From a bacterium (GTDB lineage: Bacteria > Patescibacteriota > Minisyncoccia > Phycocordibacterales > UBA10002): a DNA stretch of 9,404 nt. How positions within the stretch are numbered: position 1 is the stretch's first letter; every line of letters starts with the position of its first letter. The translations under genes were made by a program, and so were the position numbers. Positions 1 to 5,683 of this stretch are shown in pieces. The stretch is taken from positions 1 through 9,404 of the forward strand of contig JAUSFR010000062.1 of the NCBI GenBank assembly GCA_030649775.1, read 5' to 3'. The notes beneath the pieces were generated by a model that saw only the letters and a list, made by a program, of their open reading frames with translations, had not been told where the DNA came from and ran no database searches.

Positions 1-1140
1 GGTATTAAGAAAGGAGAGGTCGTGCACCTCGTTTGCTACGAGGCAGGGAAGCCACTCTATATGGAGCTCAAGCGCGCGATACTCAAAGCCGGAGCGCACG
101 TCATTTCCGACTATCGTCCCGACTCGGGCGACCGCTTTCCGTTTGACCGAATGTTTTTTGAACTTGCGAAACCGCATCAGCTCGGGTTCTTCCCCAAACA
201 CTACGCGAAGGGCCTCGTGGACGAGATTGACCACTCTATTTTTATCGTGAGCGAGGTGGATATGCACGAACTTGAGGGTATTCCTCCGAAGAAAATAATG
301 GAGCGGGGTCTCGCGTGGAAGCCGTATATGGATTGGCGACGCGAGAAAGAAAACAAGGGCAAGTTTACGTGGACGCTCGCGCTCTACGGCACGGACGCGA
401 TGGCGAAGGAGGCGGGACTTTCCGAGAAAGAATATTGGGGGCAAATTATCAAGGCGTGTTTTTTGGACAAGAAGGACCCGATAAAGGAGTGGAACAAGAT
501 TTTTAAGGAGATGGAGCGACTGCGTTTGAAGCTAAACGCGCTTAAGGTGGAGAAACTCCACGTCGTGGGTCCCGACGCGGATTTGTGGGTGCACCTCGGT
601 GAGAAACGGCAGTGGATGTGCGGAAGCGGGCGCAATATCCCGAGTTTTGAACACTTTACCTCGCCCGATTGGCGGGGAACGGAAGGGTGGATACGTTTCA
701 ATCAACCCTTGTATCGCTACGGCGTGCTTATTGAAGGCGTACAGTTGTGGTTTAAAAACGGCAAGGTGGTGAAGGCGACGGCACGAAAAAACGAAAAGGT
801 ACTCTTGCAGATGATTGCGACCGAGAACGCGGACAAGATGGGGGAGTATTCACTCACCGACAGGAGGTTCAGTCGCATCACGAAGTTTATGGCGGAGACG
901 CTGTATGATGAAAATCAAGGCGGGCCGTATGGCAATACGCATCTCGCGCTCGGAAAGTCGTATCACGATTGCTTTGTTGATGACCCGGGTGAGCTCTCCC
1001 CGAAGGACTGGGAAGACCTCGGCTACAACGACTCGTCGGTGCATACCGATATTATCTCCACCACACCGCGCACGGTCACGGCTCATATGAAGGATGGAAG
1101 CACGAAGGTAATTTATAAAAACGGCCTATTCAAGATATAG
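1..1140 (+). CDS. M29-family aminopeptidase (thermophilic aminopeptidase type), 5' partial
   Basis: Metal-dependent exopeptidase that removes N-terminal residues from peptides, probably cytoplasmic, since no signal peptide is visible. The frame is open to the first base of the window (GIKKGEVVHLVCYE), and this is the usual M29 N-terminal segment, so the gene almost certainly starts upstream. The GTG at 22 is preceded by an SD-like AAAGGAGAG, but starting there would cut the first strand of the fold. Numbering from that GTG, the metal-site region is recognisable: GSGRNIPSFEHFTSP (about 200-215, Glu ligand), GEYSLTDRRFS (Glu), the NTHLALGKSYH histidines and the SVHTDII histidine near the C terminus. 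The C-terminal end looks intact (VIYKNGLFKI, then TAG). No SD-linked gene follows immediately; a 34-bp palindrome lies 23 bases after the stop. The family call is confident; the peptide substrate is unknown. Confidence 0.88.
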   Translation, partial: GIKKGEVVHLVCYEAGKPLYMELKRAILKAGAHVISDYRPDSGDRFPFDRMFFELAKPHQLGFFPKHYAKGLVDEIDHSIFIVSEVDMHELEGIPPKKIMERGLAWKPYMDWRREKENKGKFTWTLALYGTDAMAKEAGLSEKEYWGQIIKACFLDKKDPIKEWNKIFKEMERLRLKLNALKVEKLHVVGPDADLWVHLGEKRQWMCGSGRNIPSFEHFTSPDWRGTEGWIRFNQPLYRYGVLIEGVQLWFKNGKVVKATARKNEKVLLQMIATENADKMGEYSLTDRRFSRITKFMAETLYDENQGGPYGNTHLALGKSYHDCFVDDPGELSPKDWEDLGYNDSSVHTDIISTTPRTVTAHMKDGSTKVIYKNGLFKI

Positions 1141-1163
1141 ATGTTTCGCCCAAACACGCCAAA

Positions 1164-1197
1164 TTACCACATATCAGCGACCGCTGATATGTGGTAA
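1164..1197. repeat. Perfect 34-bp intergenic palindrome
   Basis: The arms TTACCACATATCAGCG (1164-1179) and its exact reverse complement (1182-1197) are separated by only AC. There is no T-run on either side, so it does not look like an ordinary intrinsic terminator. It lies between the aminopeptidase stop and the promoter of the EEP gene. It could be an operator, a dispersed palindromic repeat or an mRNA-stabilising hairpin; the sequence alone does not decide. Confidence 0.85.
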
Positions 1198-1227
1198 CTC
1201 GTGACAGTGCTCAAACGACGCCTTCTT

Positions 1228-1236
1228 TGGTATACT
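1228..1236 (+). promoter_or_regulatory. Extended -10 promoter element of the EEP gene
   Basis: TGGTATACT is an extended -10 (TG, one base, TATACT). It ends 10 bases before the ATG at 1247, so transcription would start about 3 bases before the ATG and the mRNA would be almost leaderless. No well-spaced -35 is visible; an extended -10 can work without one. Inferred from consensus only. Confidence 0.5.
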
Positions 1237-1246
1237 TTTGCCTGTA

Positions 1247-1993
1247 ATGACTAAACTCAAACTTATTTCGCTCAATATTGAGATGGATAAGCACCTTCCG
1301 CAGGTGCTCCCTTTTTTGGAGCGGGAACAACCTGACGTTGTCTGTTTGCAGGAGGTGTTTGAGAAAGATATGGAGTTGTTTCAAAACACACTCGGTATGC
1401 GGGGTGATTTTGTGTCGGTGTCTATTGTTGATTTGAAGTATGTGGAAGGAGTGCTGGTACATGACGAGGAACTCGCGAAAAAAGGGCCACAGGGAATTGC
1501 GGTCTTTACCAAACTTCCCGTCCATTCGGAGGGTGTCCGATATTATCATGGGGAGCCAGGGGAAGTGCCGAGGCATAGCCGTGACTATCATCGTTTTCTC
1601 CTCTGGCGGGAGGTGGAAAAGGACGGCGCGCATTTTACTCTCGGCACGACACACTTTACGTGGACTCCCGACGGGAGCGCCTCACCGGAGCAACATAAGG
1701 ATATTCAGGCACTCTTTACCATTCTTGAGGAGTTTCCCGAGGTCGCCTTCTGTGGAGATTTCAACGCGCCGAGAGGGGGCGAGATTTGGGGTCTCATGGC
1801 AAAGCGGTACACGGATACTATTCCGCTTCTGTATGACAGTAGTATTGACCCCGAGTTCCACCGTGCCAAAGGCTTGAGGCGTCTTGTGGACGGACTGTTC
1901 TGCACCAGTGGCTACAGGGCTTCGGAGGTCCGGCTTGTGGAGGGTGTGAGTGACCACAAAGCAATTGTAGGATTTCTTGAAAAGCTTGTTTAG
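1247..1993 (+). CDS. Endonuclease/exonuclease/phosphatase (EEP) family protein
   Basis: A 248-residue protein of the Mg-dependent EEP fold (DNase I, ExoIII and inositol phosphatase superfamily), which cleaves phosphodiester or phosphomonoester bonds. The motifs appear in canonical order: SLNIE with Asn10, the metal-binding Glu in CLQEVF (Glu36), TTHFTW with His136, GDFNAPRG (Asp171, Asn173), the VDGLF aspartate (Asp215) and the terminal SDHKAI pair (Asp236-His237). All catalytic positions are present, so it should be active. No signal peptide or extra domain is seen, and the length is that of a minimal EEP domain. The ATG at 1247 is preferred over an in-frame TTG at 1238, because the TTG falls within the predicted promoter-to-start interval. 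No SD is present. The substrate (nucleic acid, lipid or sugar phosphate) cannot be read from the sequence. Confidence 0.88.
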   Translation: MTKLKLISLNIEMDKHLPQVLPFLEREQPDVVCLQEVFEKDMELFQNTLGMRGDFVSVSIVDLKYVEGVLVHDEELAKKGPQGIAVFTKLPVHSEGVRYYHGEPGEVPRHSRDYHRFLLWREVEKDGAHFTLGTTHFTWTPDGSASPEQHKDIQALFTILEEFPEVAFCGDFNAPRGGEIWGLMAKRYTDTIPLLYDSSIDPEFHRAKGLRRLVDGLFCTSGYRASEVRLVEGVSDHKAIVGFLEKLV

Positions 1994-2002
1994 AACTTTA
2001 TT

Positions 2003-2034
2003 ATCCGCCGAAGGGCGGATCCGCCTCAGGCGGA
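2003..2034. repeat. Tandem GGCGG/CCGCC palindromes (REP-like)
   Basis: Two adjacent hairpins share bases. ATCCGCC (2003-2009) pairs with GGCGGAT (2014-2020) over loop GAAG, and TCCGCC (2020-2025) pairs with GGCGGA (2029-2034) over loop TCA. The middle GGCGGATCCGCC is itself palindromic, so alternative pairings are possible. It lies 10 bases after the EEP stop. No T-run follows, so it looks more like a dispersed REP-type palindrome than a terminator. Confidence 0.8.
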
Positions 2035-2055
2035 GAAATTAGAAATTTTACTCTC

Positions 2056-2550
2056 ATGCCCAGCATCTTCTACGCCACAGTTTTTATCGGAAGTATTGTT
2101 ATGCTCGTCTGGCTCTATCGCGGACCATTTTATGTACCCACTCGAAGGAAATATGTTCCCCGTATTATCGCAATGCTTGACCTCAAGGGGGGAGAAAAAG
2201 TGGTGGACCTCGGAAGCGGTGATGGGCGACTCCTCGTCGCACTCGCCAAAGCAGGCGCCGAGGCGCACGGCTACGAGCACAATCCGCTCCTCGTCTTGAA
2301 GTCAAAGCAAAATTTTAAAAAGGAAGGGGTGGAGGGAAAAGCCTTTGTGCATATGAGCAATTTTTGGGATGTGGACACTTCCCAGTTTGACGGCATCGTG
2401 GTCTACGGCATTCCCTACATTATGACGCGTCTTGAAGAGAAGCTAAAAAGAGAACTTCGCCCCGGAGCGCGCGTGGTTTCGTATTCGTTCCCGTTCCCGA
2501 ACTGGGAGCCGACTAAAAAGGAGAAGGCGGTGTATTTGTATATAAAGTAG
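2056..2550 (+). CDS. Membrane-anchored class I SAM-dependent methyltransferase
   Basis: A 164-residue protein. Residues about 4-22 (IFYATVFIGSIVMLVWLYR) form one hydrophobic segment, probably an uncleaved membrane anchor. The rest is a compact Rossmann-type methyltransferase. Motif I is clear (VVDLGSGDGR, about 49-58), followed by the acidic residue that usually binds the ribose of S-adenosylmethionine (Glu74 in HGYEHNP). FDGIVVYGIP (111-120) occupies the motif IV region, and a RPGARVVSYSFPFP strand (136-148) completes the fold. No substrate domain is present, so the acceptor is unknown. A short anchored protein of this type would act at the inner membrane face. The ATG at 2056 has no SD. Its by-product, S-adenosylhomocysteine, is the substrate of the AhcY encoded about 1.4 kb downstream on the other strand. 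Confidence 0.8.
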   Translation: MPSIFYATVFIGSIVMLVWLYRGPFYVPTRRKYVPRIIAMLDLKGGEKVVDLGSGDGRLLVALAKAGAEAHGYEHNPLLVLKSKQNFKKEGVEGKAFVHMSNFWDVDTSQFDGIVVYGIPYIMTRLEEKLKRELRPGARVVSYSFPFPNWEPTKKEKAVYLYIK

Positions 2551-2579
2551 GGAGGTGTGCTATGCTGACAACAGTATGA
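2551..2579 (+). promoter_or_regulatory. Compact start region: SD plus five-codon mini-ORF, or extended -10
   Basis: GGAGG (2551-2555) stands 6 bases before an ATG at 2562 that opens a five-codon frame (MLTTV, stop TGA 2577-2579). That stop overlaps the ATG of the next gene (2576) as ATGA, the usual arrangement for translational coupling. The same bases also contain TGCTATGCT (2558-2566), an extended -10 ending 9 bases before the ATG at 2576. Both readings are plausible from sequence; they may not both be used. Confidence 0.4.
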
Positions 2580-2845
2580 ATGTTCGCGAAGTGACTGAAG
2601 CAGAACTCAACCGTACTCGTGAACGCGTAGAAGCCATAGGACACTTTGAGTATACAGCCTCATTCCATAAAAACGGGGCCTCAACCCTGCGGGTCTCGGA
2701 AGCGGAGGCAAAGACGGCACTCCTCAAACAAGCGGAAGGAATAGGAGCCCTTTTTCTGGTCTTTGAACCGCATGTGGAGCTTCCCGGAAAATCGGGGGAG
2801 GAACGTATGCTCATCCTAAGCGCTCGCGCGTATCGGTACGCATAA
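2576..2845 (+). CDS. Small protein of unknown function
   Basis: An 89-residue soluble protein that I do not recognise. It has no signal peptide, membrane segment or cysteine. Residues about 6-25 look helical and charged (EVTEAELNRTRERVEAIGHF). They are followed by a probable strand and helix pattern (YTASFHKNGASTLRVSEAEAKTALL) and a C-terminal strand pair (ALFLVFEPHVEL and ERMLILSARAYRY). The ATG at 2576 was chosen because it sits at the end of an SD/mini-ORF or extended -10 arrangement; a GTG at 2555 in the same frame would overlap the SD itself. The gene lies 25 bases after the methyltransferase stop on the same strand and is closed by a strong terminator, so it may be the last gene of that unit. 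That it is a real gene rests on these signals, not on homology. Confidence 0.6.
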   Translation: MNVREVTEAELNRTRERVEAIGHFEYTASFHKNGASTLRVSEAEAKTALLKQAEGIGALFLVFEPHVELPGKSGEERMLILSARAYRYA

Positions 2846-2858
2846 CCATAAAAACGAA

Positions 2859-2892
2859 AGGAGCGTCGGAACGGCCGACCTCCTCTTTTTTT
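2859..2892 (+). terminator. Intrinsic terminator between convergent genes
   Basis: AGGAG (2859-2863) pairs with CTCCT (2880-2884) and GTCGG (2865-2869) pairs with CCGAC (2875-2879), with one bulged C and a five-base loop. Seven T follow (2886-2892). On the minus strand the same hairpin is followed by TTTCGTTTTTATGG, so it can also end the PfkB transcript coming from the right. Confidence 0.85.
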
Positions 2893-2895
2893 GTA

Positions 2896-3879
2896 CTAGA
2901 TGCGGTAATTTTGGCCACCGCGAGAACCGACAGAAAGAGAGGCGATTTTGGCACCAAACGTGCAGGCGTCTTTGAGGTTTTTCCCTTGGAGGAGCTGTGC
3001 AATCATTCCCGCGCGGTAGGCATCGCCCGCACCCGTCGCTTCCACCACTTTTTTCGCCTTAACCGCATTTACCCGAGTGGTTTTTCCGTCTTCGTAAATA
3101 ACGCTTCCTTTTTCACCGAGCGTTTCAATCACCGCGCGCATACCTTTTTCTAGAACCTTCTCAATGCTGTACCCGAGAATGGTCTGGAGTTGCTTGATTT
3201 CCACTTCATTGCCGATAAAGATGTCGGCGAGCGCGAGCGTTTGCTCGAGAAGCGTTTTGTCGTAAAAAATGGAAATAACCTGTCCGGGGTCAAAGATGAT
3301 GAGGGTGTCTTTCCCGCATTTTTCGCGTGTTTCCTTCATATGACGCAGGATGCTCATACCGGTCCCGGCAGAGAAAATTGCAACCCCAATGTTCTTGAAA
3401 TCAGTAGCCAAAACGGTTTTTGAGAGGGGAACGGTGTGCACTTTTTCGTAGGCGTTTGGCTGGTACACGCCGATTTGCTGACCAAGTTCATCGGACATTC
3501 CATAAAACGTGGCGGTCCATCCTTTTTCGTCCACCACCACTCGCGAGTCTACGCCCGCTTTCTCGAGGTGGGAAAGAAATCCGCTACCCCCCGCCTGCGT
3601 GCGGTTACGCGCGGGCAGGTCAAAATCTTGTCCCGCGAGCGAAAACAAAAGCGGTTTCTGCTTAAGGAGTCCGAGCCCGTAGGCGATATTCCCACCCGTA
3701 CCGCCGAAGAAATGCTCACGCGACTTGGCGGTGAACATCAAATTTTGCCGACCCAGCTTTCCGTCCTTCTCAACCAAAATCTCATCCTGGATTTTCCCAT
3801 GGATGCCGAAGATGAGGTCAAAGGCAACTGACCCGACAATCAGCGCGCGGGTACGCGCGAATGTAGAATTTTTAAGCAC
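2896..3879 (-). CDS. PfkB-family kinase, possibly adenosine kinase, with an in-frame palindromic insert
   Basis: A 327-residue ribokinase-fold kinase that transfers the ATP gamma-phosphate to a sugar or nucleoside hydroxyl. Visible motifs: N-terminal LIVGSVAFDLIF, the glycine-rich FGGTGGNIAYGLG substrate motif (about 58-70), NEVE of the Mg/ATP region, ETLGEKGSVIY, and the signature VVEATGAGDAYRAG, whose GAGDA Asp is the catalytic base. The start is GTG at 3879; no SD is present and no better start is seen. Residues 87-99 (DLPARNRTQAGGS) interrupt a stretch that in the family normally runs directly from ...GQDFG into the FLSHLEKAGVD helix, and they are encoded by a 30-bp imperfect palindrome. 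Because the gene follows ahcY on the same strand, adenosine is a reasonable substrate, but ribose or another sugar is not excluded. The family is certain; the substrate is inferred. Confidence 0.87.
   Translation of the reverse strand: MLKNSTFARTRALIVGSVAFDLIFGIHGKIQDEILVEKDGKLGRQNLMFTAKSREHFFGGTGGNIAYGLGLLKQKPLLFSLAGQDFDLPARNRTQAGGSGFLSHLEKAGVDSRVVVDEKGWTATFYGMSDELGQQIGVYQPNAYEKVHTVPLSKTVLATDFKNIGVAIFSAGTGMSILRHMKETREKCGKDTLIIFDPGQVISIFYDKTLLEQTLALADIFIGNEVEIKQLQTILGYSIEKVLEKGMRAVIETLGEKGSVIYEDGKTTRVNAVKAKKVVEATGAGDAYRAGMIAQLLQGKNLKDACTFGAKIASLSVGSRGGQNYRI
3590..3619. repeat. Palindromic element (LPxRN family) inside the PfkB gene
   Basis: On the plus strand, CCCGCC (3590-3595) faces GGCAGG (3614-3619). 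The pairing continues through 3596-3601 with 3608-3613, counting G-T wobbles, giving a 12-pair stem with one mismatch and a six-base loop. On the coding (minus) strand it reads CCTGCCCGCGCGTAACCGCA and onward. It aligns with the right-end element of the msrB insert, which has CTGCCTGTGCGAAATACGCA. It encodes L88-PARNRTQAG-G97 in frame, with no stop. Confidence 0.75.
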
Positions 3880-3982
3880 AAATTTTTAAATAAATTCTAA
3901 TTTTTAATGCTCAAATTTTATCGGTAAAGTGTTATTTAAAAATTAAGAATTTGGAATTAGAAATTCCTAAACGGCTTTGCGT
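3880..3982 (-). other. AT-rich spacer between ahcY and the PfkB gene
   Basis: 103 bases with no gene. The spacer is very AT-rich, with near-mirror runs: AATTCTAATTTTTAA (from about 3894) is almost the reverse complement of TTAAAAATTAAGAATT (from about 3937), and GGAATTAGAAATTCC (3953-3967) is palindromic. A kinase promoter may lie here: TAGAAT is present on the minus strand 14 bases before the GTG start, but no convincing -35 is seen. The two genes may therefore be one transcript or two. Confidence 0.4.
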
Positions 3983-3987
3983 TTAGG
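3966..3987 (-). terminator. Hairpin at the end of ahcY
   Basis: CCTAAACG (3966-3973) pairs perfectly with CGTTTAGG (3980-3987) over a six-base loop, and the ahcY stop codon lies inside the stem. On the minus strand the following sequence is AATTTCTAATTCC, which is a poor U-tract. This is a weak terminator or 3'-end stabiliser; read-through to the kinase gene is possible. Confidence 0.45.
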
Positions 3988-5275
3988 ACGTTCCTTCTTC
4001 CCACGAGTCGAGGTATTTCGCCTGCACGGGAGTAAGCACATCAATCTTCACGTCAAGCGACTCCAGTTTCTTCTGTGCAATACGGCGGTCTACGACTTCA
4101 GGAATAACGTACACTTTGTTTTCAAGCTTTCCTTTGTTATCAAGAATAAACTGCGCGCCGAGAGCTTGATTGGCGAAGCTCATATCCATCACGGAGGCAG
4201 GGTGACCTTCGGCCGTCGCGAGGTTCACGAGGCGACCTTCGCCGAGGACATAAATTTTCTTACCCCGTAAAGAGGCTTTGCCTCCACGGGGCGAGCCTTC
4301 CATAAAGGTGTACTCGTCTACGAGTGGGCGAGGGGAGTCGGTGTGCTTCGCGAGTTTCTGAAGGGACTTGAGGTTGATTTCCACATCAAAGTGTCCCGAG
4401 TTGGAAATGATACAGCCGTCCTTCATTGCTTCAAAGTGGGGAGTATCAAGCACATCACGGTTGCCGGTAAGGGTGCAGATAACATCGGCTCGTTTCGCCG
4501 CCTCTTTCATCGGCATGACGCGGAATCCGTCCATCATCGCTTCAAGAGCGCGGATAGGGTTGATTTCGGTCACGATAACGCGAGCACCAAGTCCTTCGGC
4601 ACGCTTCGCAAGACCTTTTCCGCACCAGCCGTAGCCTGCGACCACAAAAGTCGTACCGGCAATCAGCTTGTTGGTCGCACGAATGATGCCGTCCAGCGTT
4701 GACTGTCCGGTGCCGTAGCGGTTGTCAAACAGGTGTTTGGTTTGCGCTTCGTTGACCGCGAGAATGGGGAAGCGGAGCGCCCCGTCCTTCGCCATCGCCT
4801 TCAGGCGAATGACGCCGGTCGTGGTTTCTTCGGTTCCACCCACAATCGACTTAATAAGGTCGGTATGGTTCTTGTGAATTTCGGAGACGAGGTCGGCTCC
4901 GTCGTCCATCGTAAGGTGCGGTTTGAAATCCAGAACGGCATTCAAGTGTTTGAAGTAGGTCTTGTTGTCTTCACCTTTGATTGCGAAGGTTTCGATACCG
5001 TATTCAAGCGCGAGCGCGGCCGCGACGTCGTCTTGCGTGGAGAGGGGATTTGAAGCGCAGAGGCGAAGAGTCGCTCCACCAGCCTTCAGCGCAAGCATGA
5101 GATTCGCCGTTTCGGTGGTCACGTGAAGACAGGCGCCAATACGAATACCCTTGAATGGCTTTGTCTTTGTGTACTCTTTTGAAAGCGACGCGAGCACGGG
5201 CATATCTTTGCTCGCCCATTCAATTCGCTTTCGTCCTTTTTCCGCAAGTTTTTTGTCTTTTATGTCGTAGGGCAT
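3983..5275 (-). CDS. ahcY: S-adenosylhomocysteine hydrolase (adenosylhomocysteinase)
   Basis: NAD-dependent enzyme that reversibly splits S-adenosylhomocysteine into adenosine and homocysteine, relieving product inhibition of methyltransferases. 430 residues. Visible features: LHVTTETANL (50-59) and DDGAD (124-128) of the substrate domain, EETTTGVIRL (149-158), LFDNRYGTGQS (182-192), the NAD Rossmann motif VVAGYGWCGKG (211-221), NSGHFDVEI (292-300) and EGHPASVMDMSFANQA (357-371). The LFDNRYGTGQS form and the absence of the C-terminal Lys/Tyr tail resemble the archaeal/Thermotoga subtype. Residues 329-338 (PRGGKASLRG) are extra relative to the usual DEYTxxxGKKIYVL turn and are encoded by a palindrome. 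The ATG at 5275 begins the conserved region; the frame runs on upstream through a terminator and another gene, so the longer reading is not used. The leader has no SD. Confidence 0.95.
   Translation of the reverse strand: MPYDIKDKKLAEKGRKRIEWASKDMPVLASLSKEYTKTKPFKGIRIGACLHVTTETANLMLALKAGGATLRLCASNPLSTQDDVAAALALEYGIETFAIKGEDNKTYFKHLNAVLDFKPHLTMDDGADLVSEIHKNHTDLIKSIVGGTEETTTGVIRLKAMAKDGALRFPILAVNEAQTKHLFDNRYGTGQSTLDGIIRATNKLIAGTTFVVAGYGWCGKGLAKRAEGLGARVIVTEINPIRALEAMMDGFRVMPMKEAAKRADVICTLTGNRDVLDTPHFEAMKDGCIISNSGHFDVEINLKSLQKLAKHTDSPRPLVDEYTFMEGSPRGGKASLRGKKIYVLGEGRLVNLATAEGHPASVMDMSFANQALGAQFILDNKGKLENKVYVIPEVVDRRIAQKKLESLDVKIDVLTPVQAKYLDSWEEGTS
4263..4291. repeat. Palindromic element inserted in ahcY
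   Basis: CCCCGT (4263-4268) pairs with ACGGGG (4286-4291) and GAGGC (4272-4276) pairs with GCCTC (4280-4284) around TTT, with a small internal asymmetry (AAA against C). It encodes residues P329-R337 of AhcY in frame. Its sequence differs from the LPxRN family in the kinase and msrB genes, so it belongs to a second palindrome type. Confidence 0.7.
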
Positions 5276-5346
5276 AATGAAAATAAGTAAATAATTAAAG
5301 AATGAAAATAATAAAACAAGAAAATAGAAAAATAGATAAAAAGTAA
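5276..5346 (-). promoter_or_regulatory. ahcY: ahcY leader/promoter region, A+T rich and almost free of G
   Basis: Read on the minus strand, about 71 bases before the ahcY ATG contain a single G. An SD is therefore impossible and the leader should be unstructured. A weak promoter candidate is TTGTTT, 17 bases, then AATTAT, ending about 15 bases before the ATG. Because an intrinsic terminator stands just upstream, ahcY needs either its own promoter here or read-through. Confidence 0.4.
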
Positions 5347-5374
5347 AAGATGGAGCCCAAGGTGTCTCGGGCTC
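5340..5374 (-). terminator. Intrinsic terminator of the small membrane-protein gene
   Basis: On the minus strand GAGCCC (5374-5369) pairs with GGGCTC (5358-5353) over a ten-base loop that can close by two more pairs. It is followed by CATCTTTTACTTTTT. It begins 14 bases after the stop codon of the small gene at 5389-5607. Confidence 0.75.
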
Positions 5375-5388
5375 GTCTGTGGTGTCCG

Positions 5389-5607
5389 TCAGCGACCTGT
5401 GCGGGTTGGTCCGTTCCCTGGTCCCTTGAATCGCCGTGCCTCTCGTGCACGCCCTCGCCAAAGTTTGTCCACGTAGGGACGTATGCCGTTCAGGTGGTCG
5501 CTCTGGGGGTGAGCGGGGGATTGTTTTCTTAAGGTTTTTGAGACGAGATACCAACTTAGCAAGGAACCAAGGGCGGAAGCGATAGCAATCGGCAAGAAAT
5601 CTTTCAT
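5389..5607 (-). CDS. Small membrane protein of unknown function
   Basis: A 72-residue protein. Residues about 4-23 (FLPIAIASALGSLLSWYLVS) form one transmembrane helix, followed by a polar and strongly basic tail (SKTLRKQ..., then RGRAREARRFKG...RTGR). It is probably anchored with the basic tail in the cytoplasm. I do not recognise the family. It is convincing as a gene because the whole expression unit is present: a promoter (-35 TTGCGT, 17 bases, -10 TAAAGT), one of the best SD sites in the window (AAAGGAGG, 8 bases before the ATG) and an intrinsic terminator just after the stop. The unit lies between ahcY and the divergent hydrolase gene. Its frame overlaps an upstream extension of the ahcY frame, which I regard as spurious. 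A basic tail could contact nucleic acid or phospholipid, but this is only a suggestion. Confidence 0.7.
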   Translation of the reverse strand: MKDFLPIAIASALGSLLSWYLVSKTLRKQSPAHPQSDHLNGIRPYVDKLWRGRAREARRFKGPGNGPTRTGR

Positions 5608-5615
5608 GAGGTTTC

Positions 5616-5662
5616 CCTCCTTTCTCGCCCATTACTTTAGCGTTTTTTATTCGGAAACGCAA
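5616..5662 (-). promoter_or_regulatory. Promoter and SD of the small membrane-protein gene
   Basis: On the minus strand: -35 TTGCGT (5662-5657), exactly 17 bases, then -10 TAAAGT (5639-5634), with transcription expected near 5627. SD AAAGGAGG (5623-5616) is followed by 8 bases and the ATG (5607-5605). It diverges from the hydrolase promoter at 5684-5712. Confidence 0.65.
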
Positions 5663-5683
5663 ACCTCATATCCCGCATCAATT

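Noticed and set aside
22..1140. GTG at 22 as the true start of the aminopeptidase
   Set aside because: The frame is open to base 1 and GIKKGEVV upstream matches the usual family N-terminal segment, so the gene is taken as cut by the window edge.
1674..1686. CTCCCGACGGGAG hairpin in the EEP gene as a palindromic insertion
   Set aside because: The encoded TPDGSA segment fits the normal family loop with no extra residues, so the symmetry is probably chance.
4795..4806. CGCCTTCAGGCG hairpin in ahcY as another inserted element
   Set aside because: It is short and the encoded residues match a normal stretch of the family, so there is no sign of insertion.
5276..5390. SAH riboswitch before ahcY
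   Set aside because: The leader has one G and cannot form the needed GC-rich helices. The only hairpin there is explained as the terminator of the upstream gene.
5350..5532. 60-codon plus-strand frame as a gene
   Set aside because: It lies antisense to the small membrane-protein gene, begins within its terminator, and has no SD or protein character of its own.
5276..5662. N-terminal extension of AhcY up to 5662
   Set aside because: It would run through an A+T-rich leader, a terminator and another gene with its own SD. The family starts near MPYDIKDKKLAEKG at 5275.
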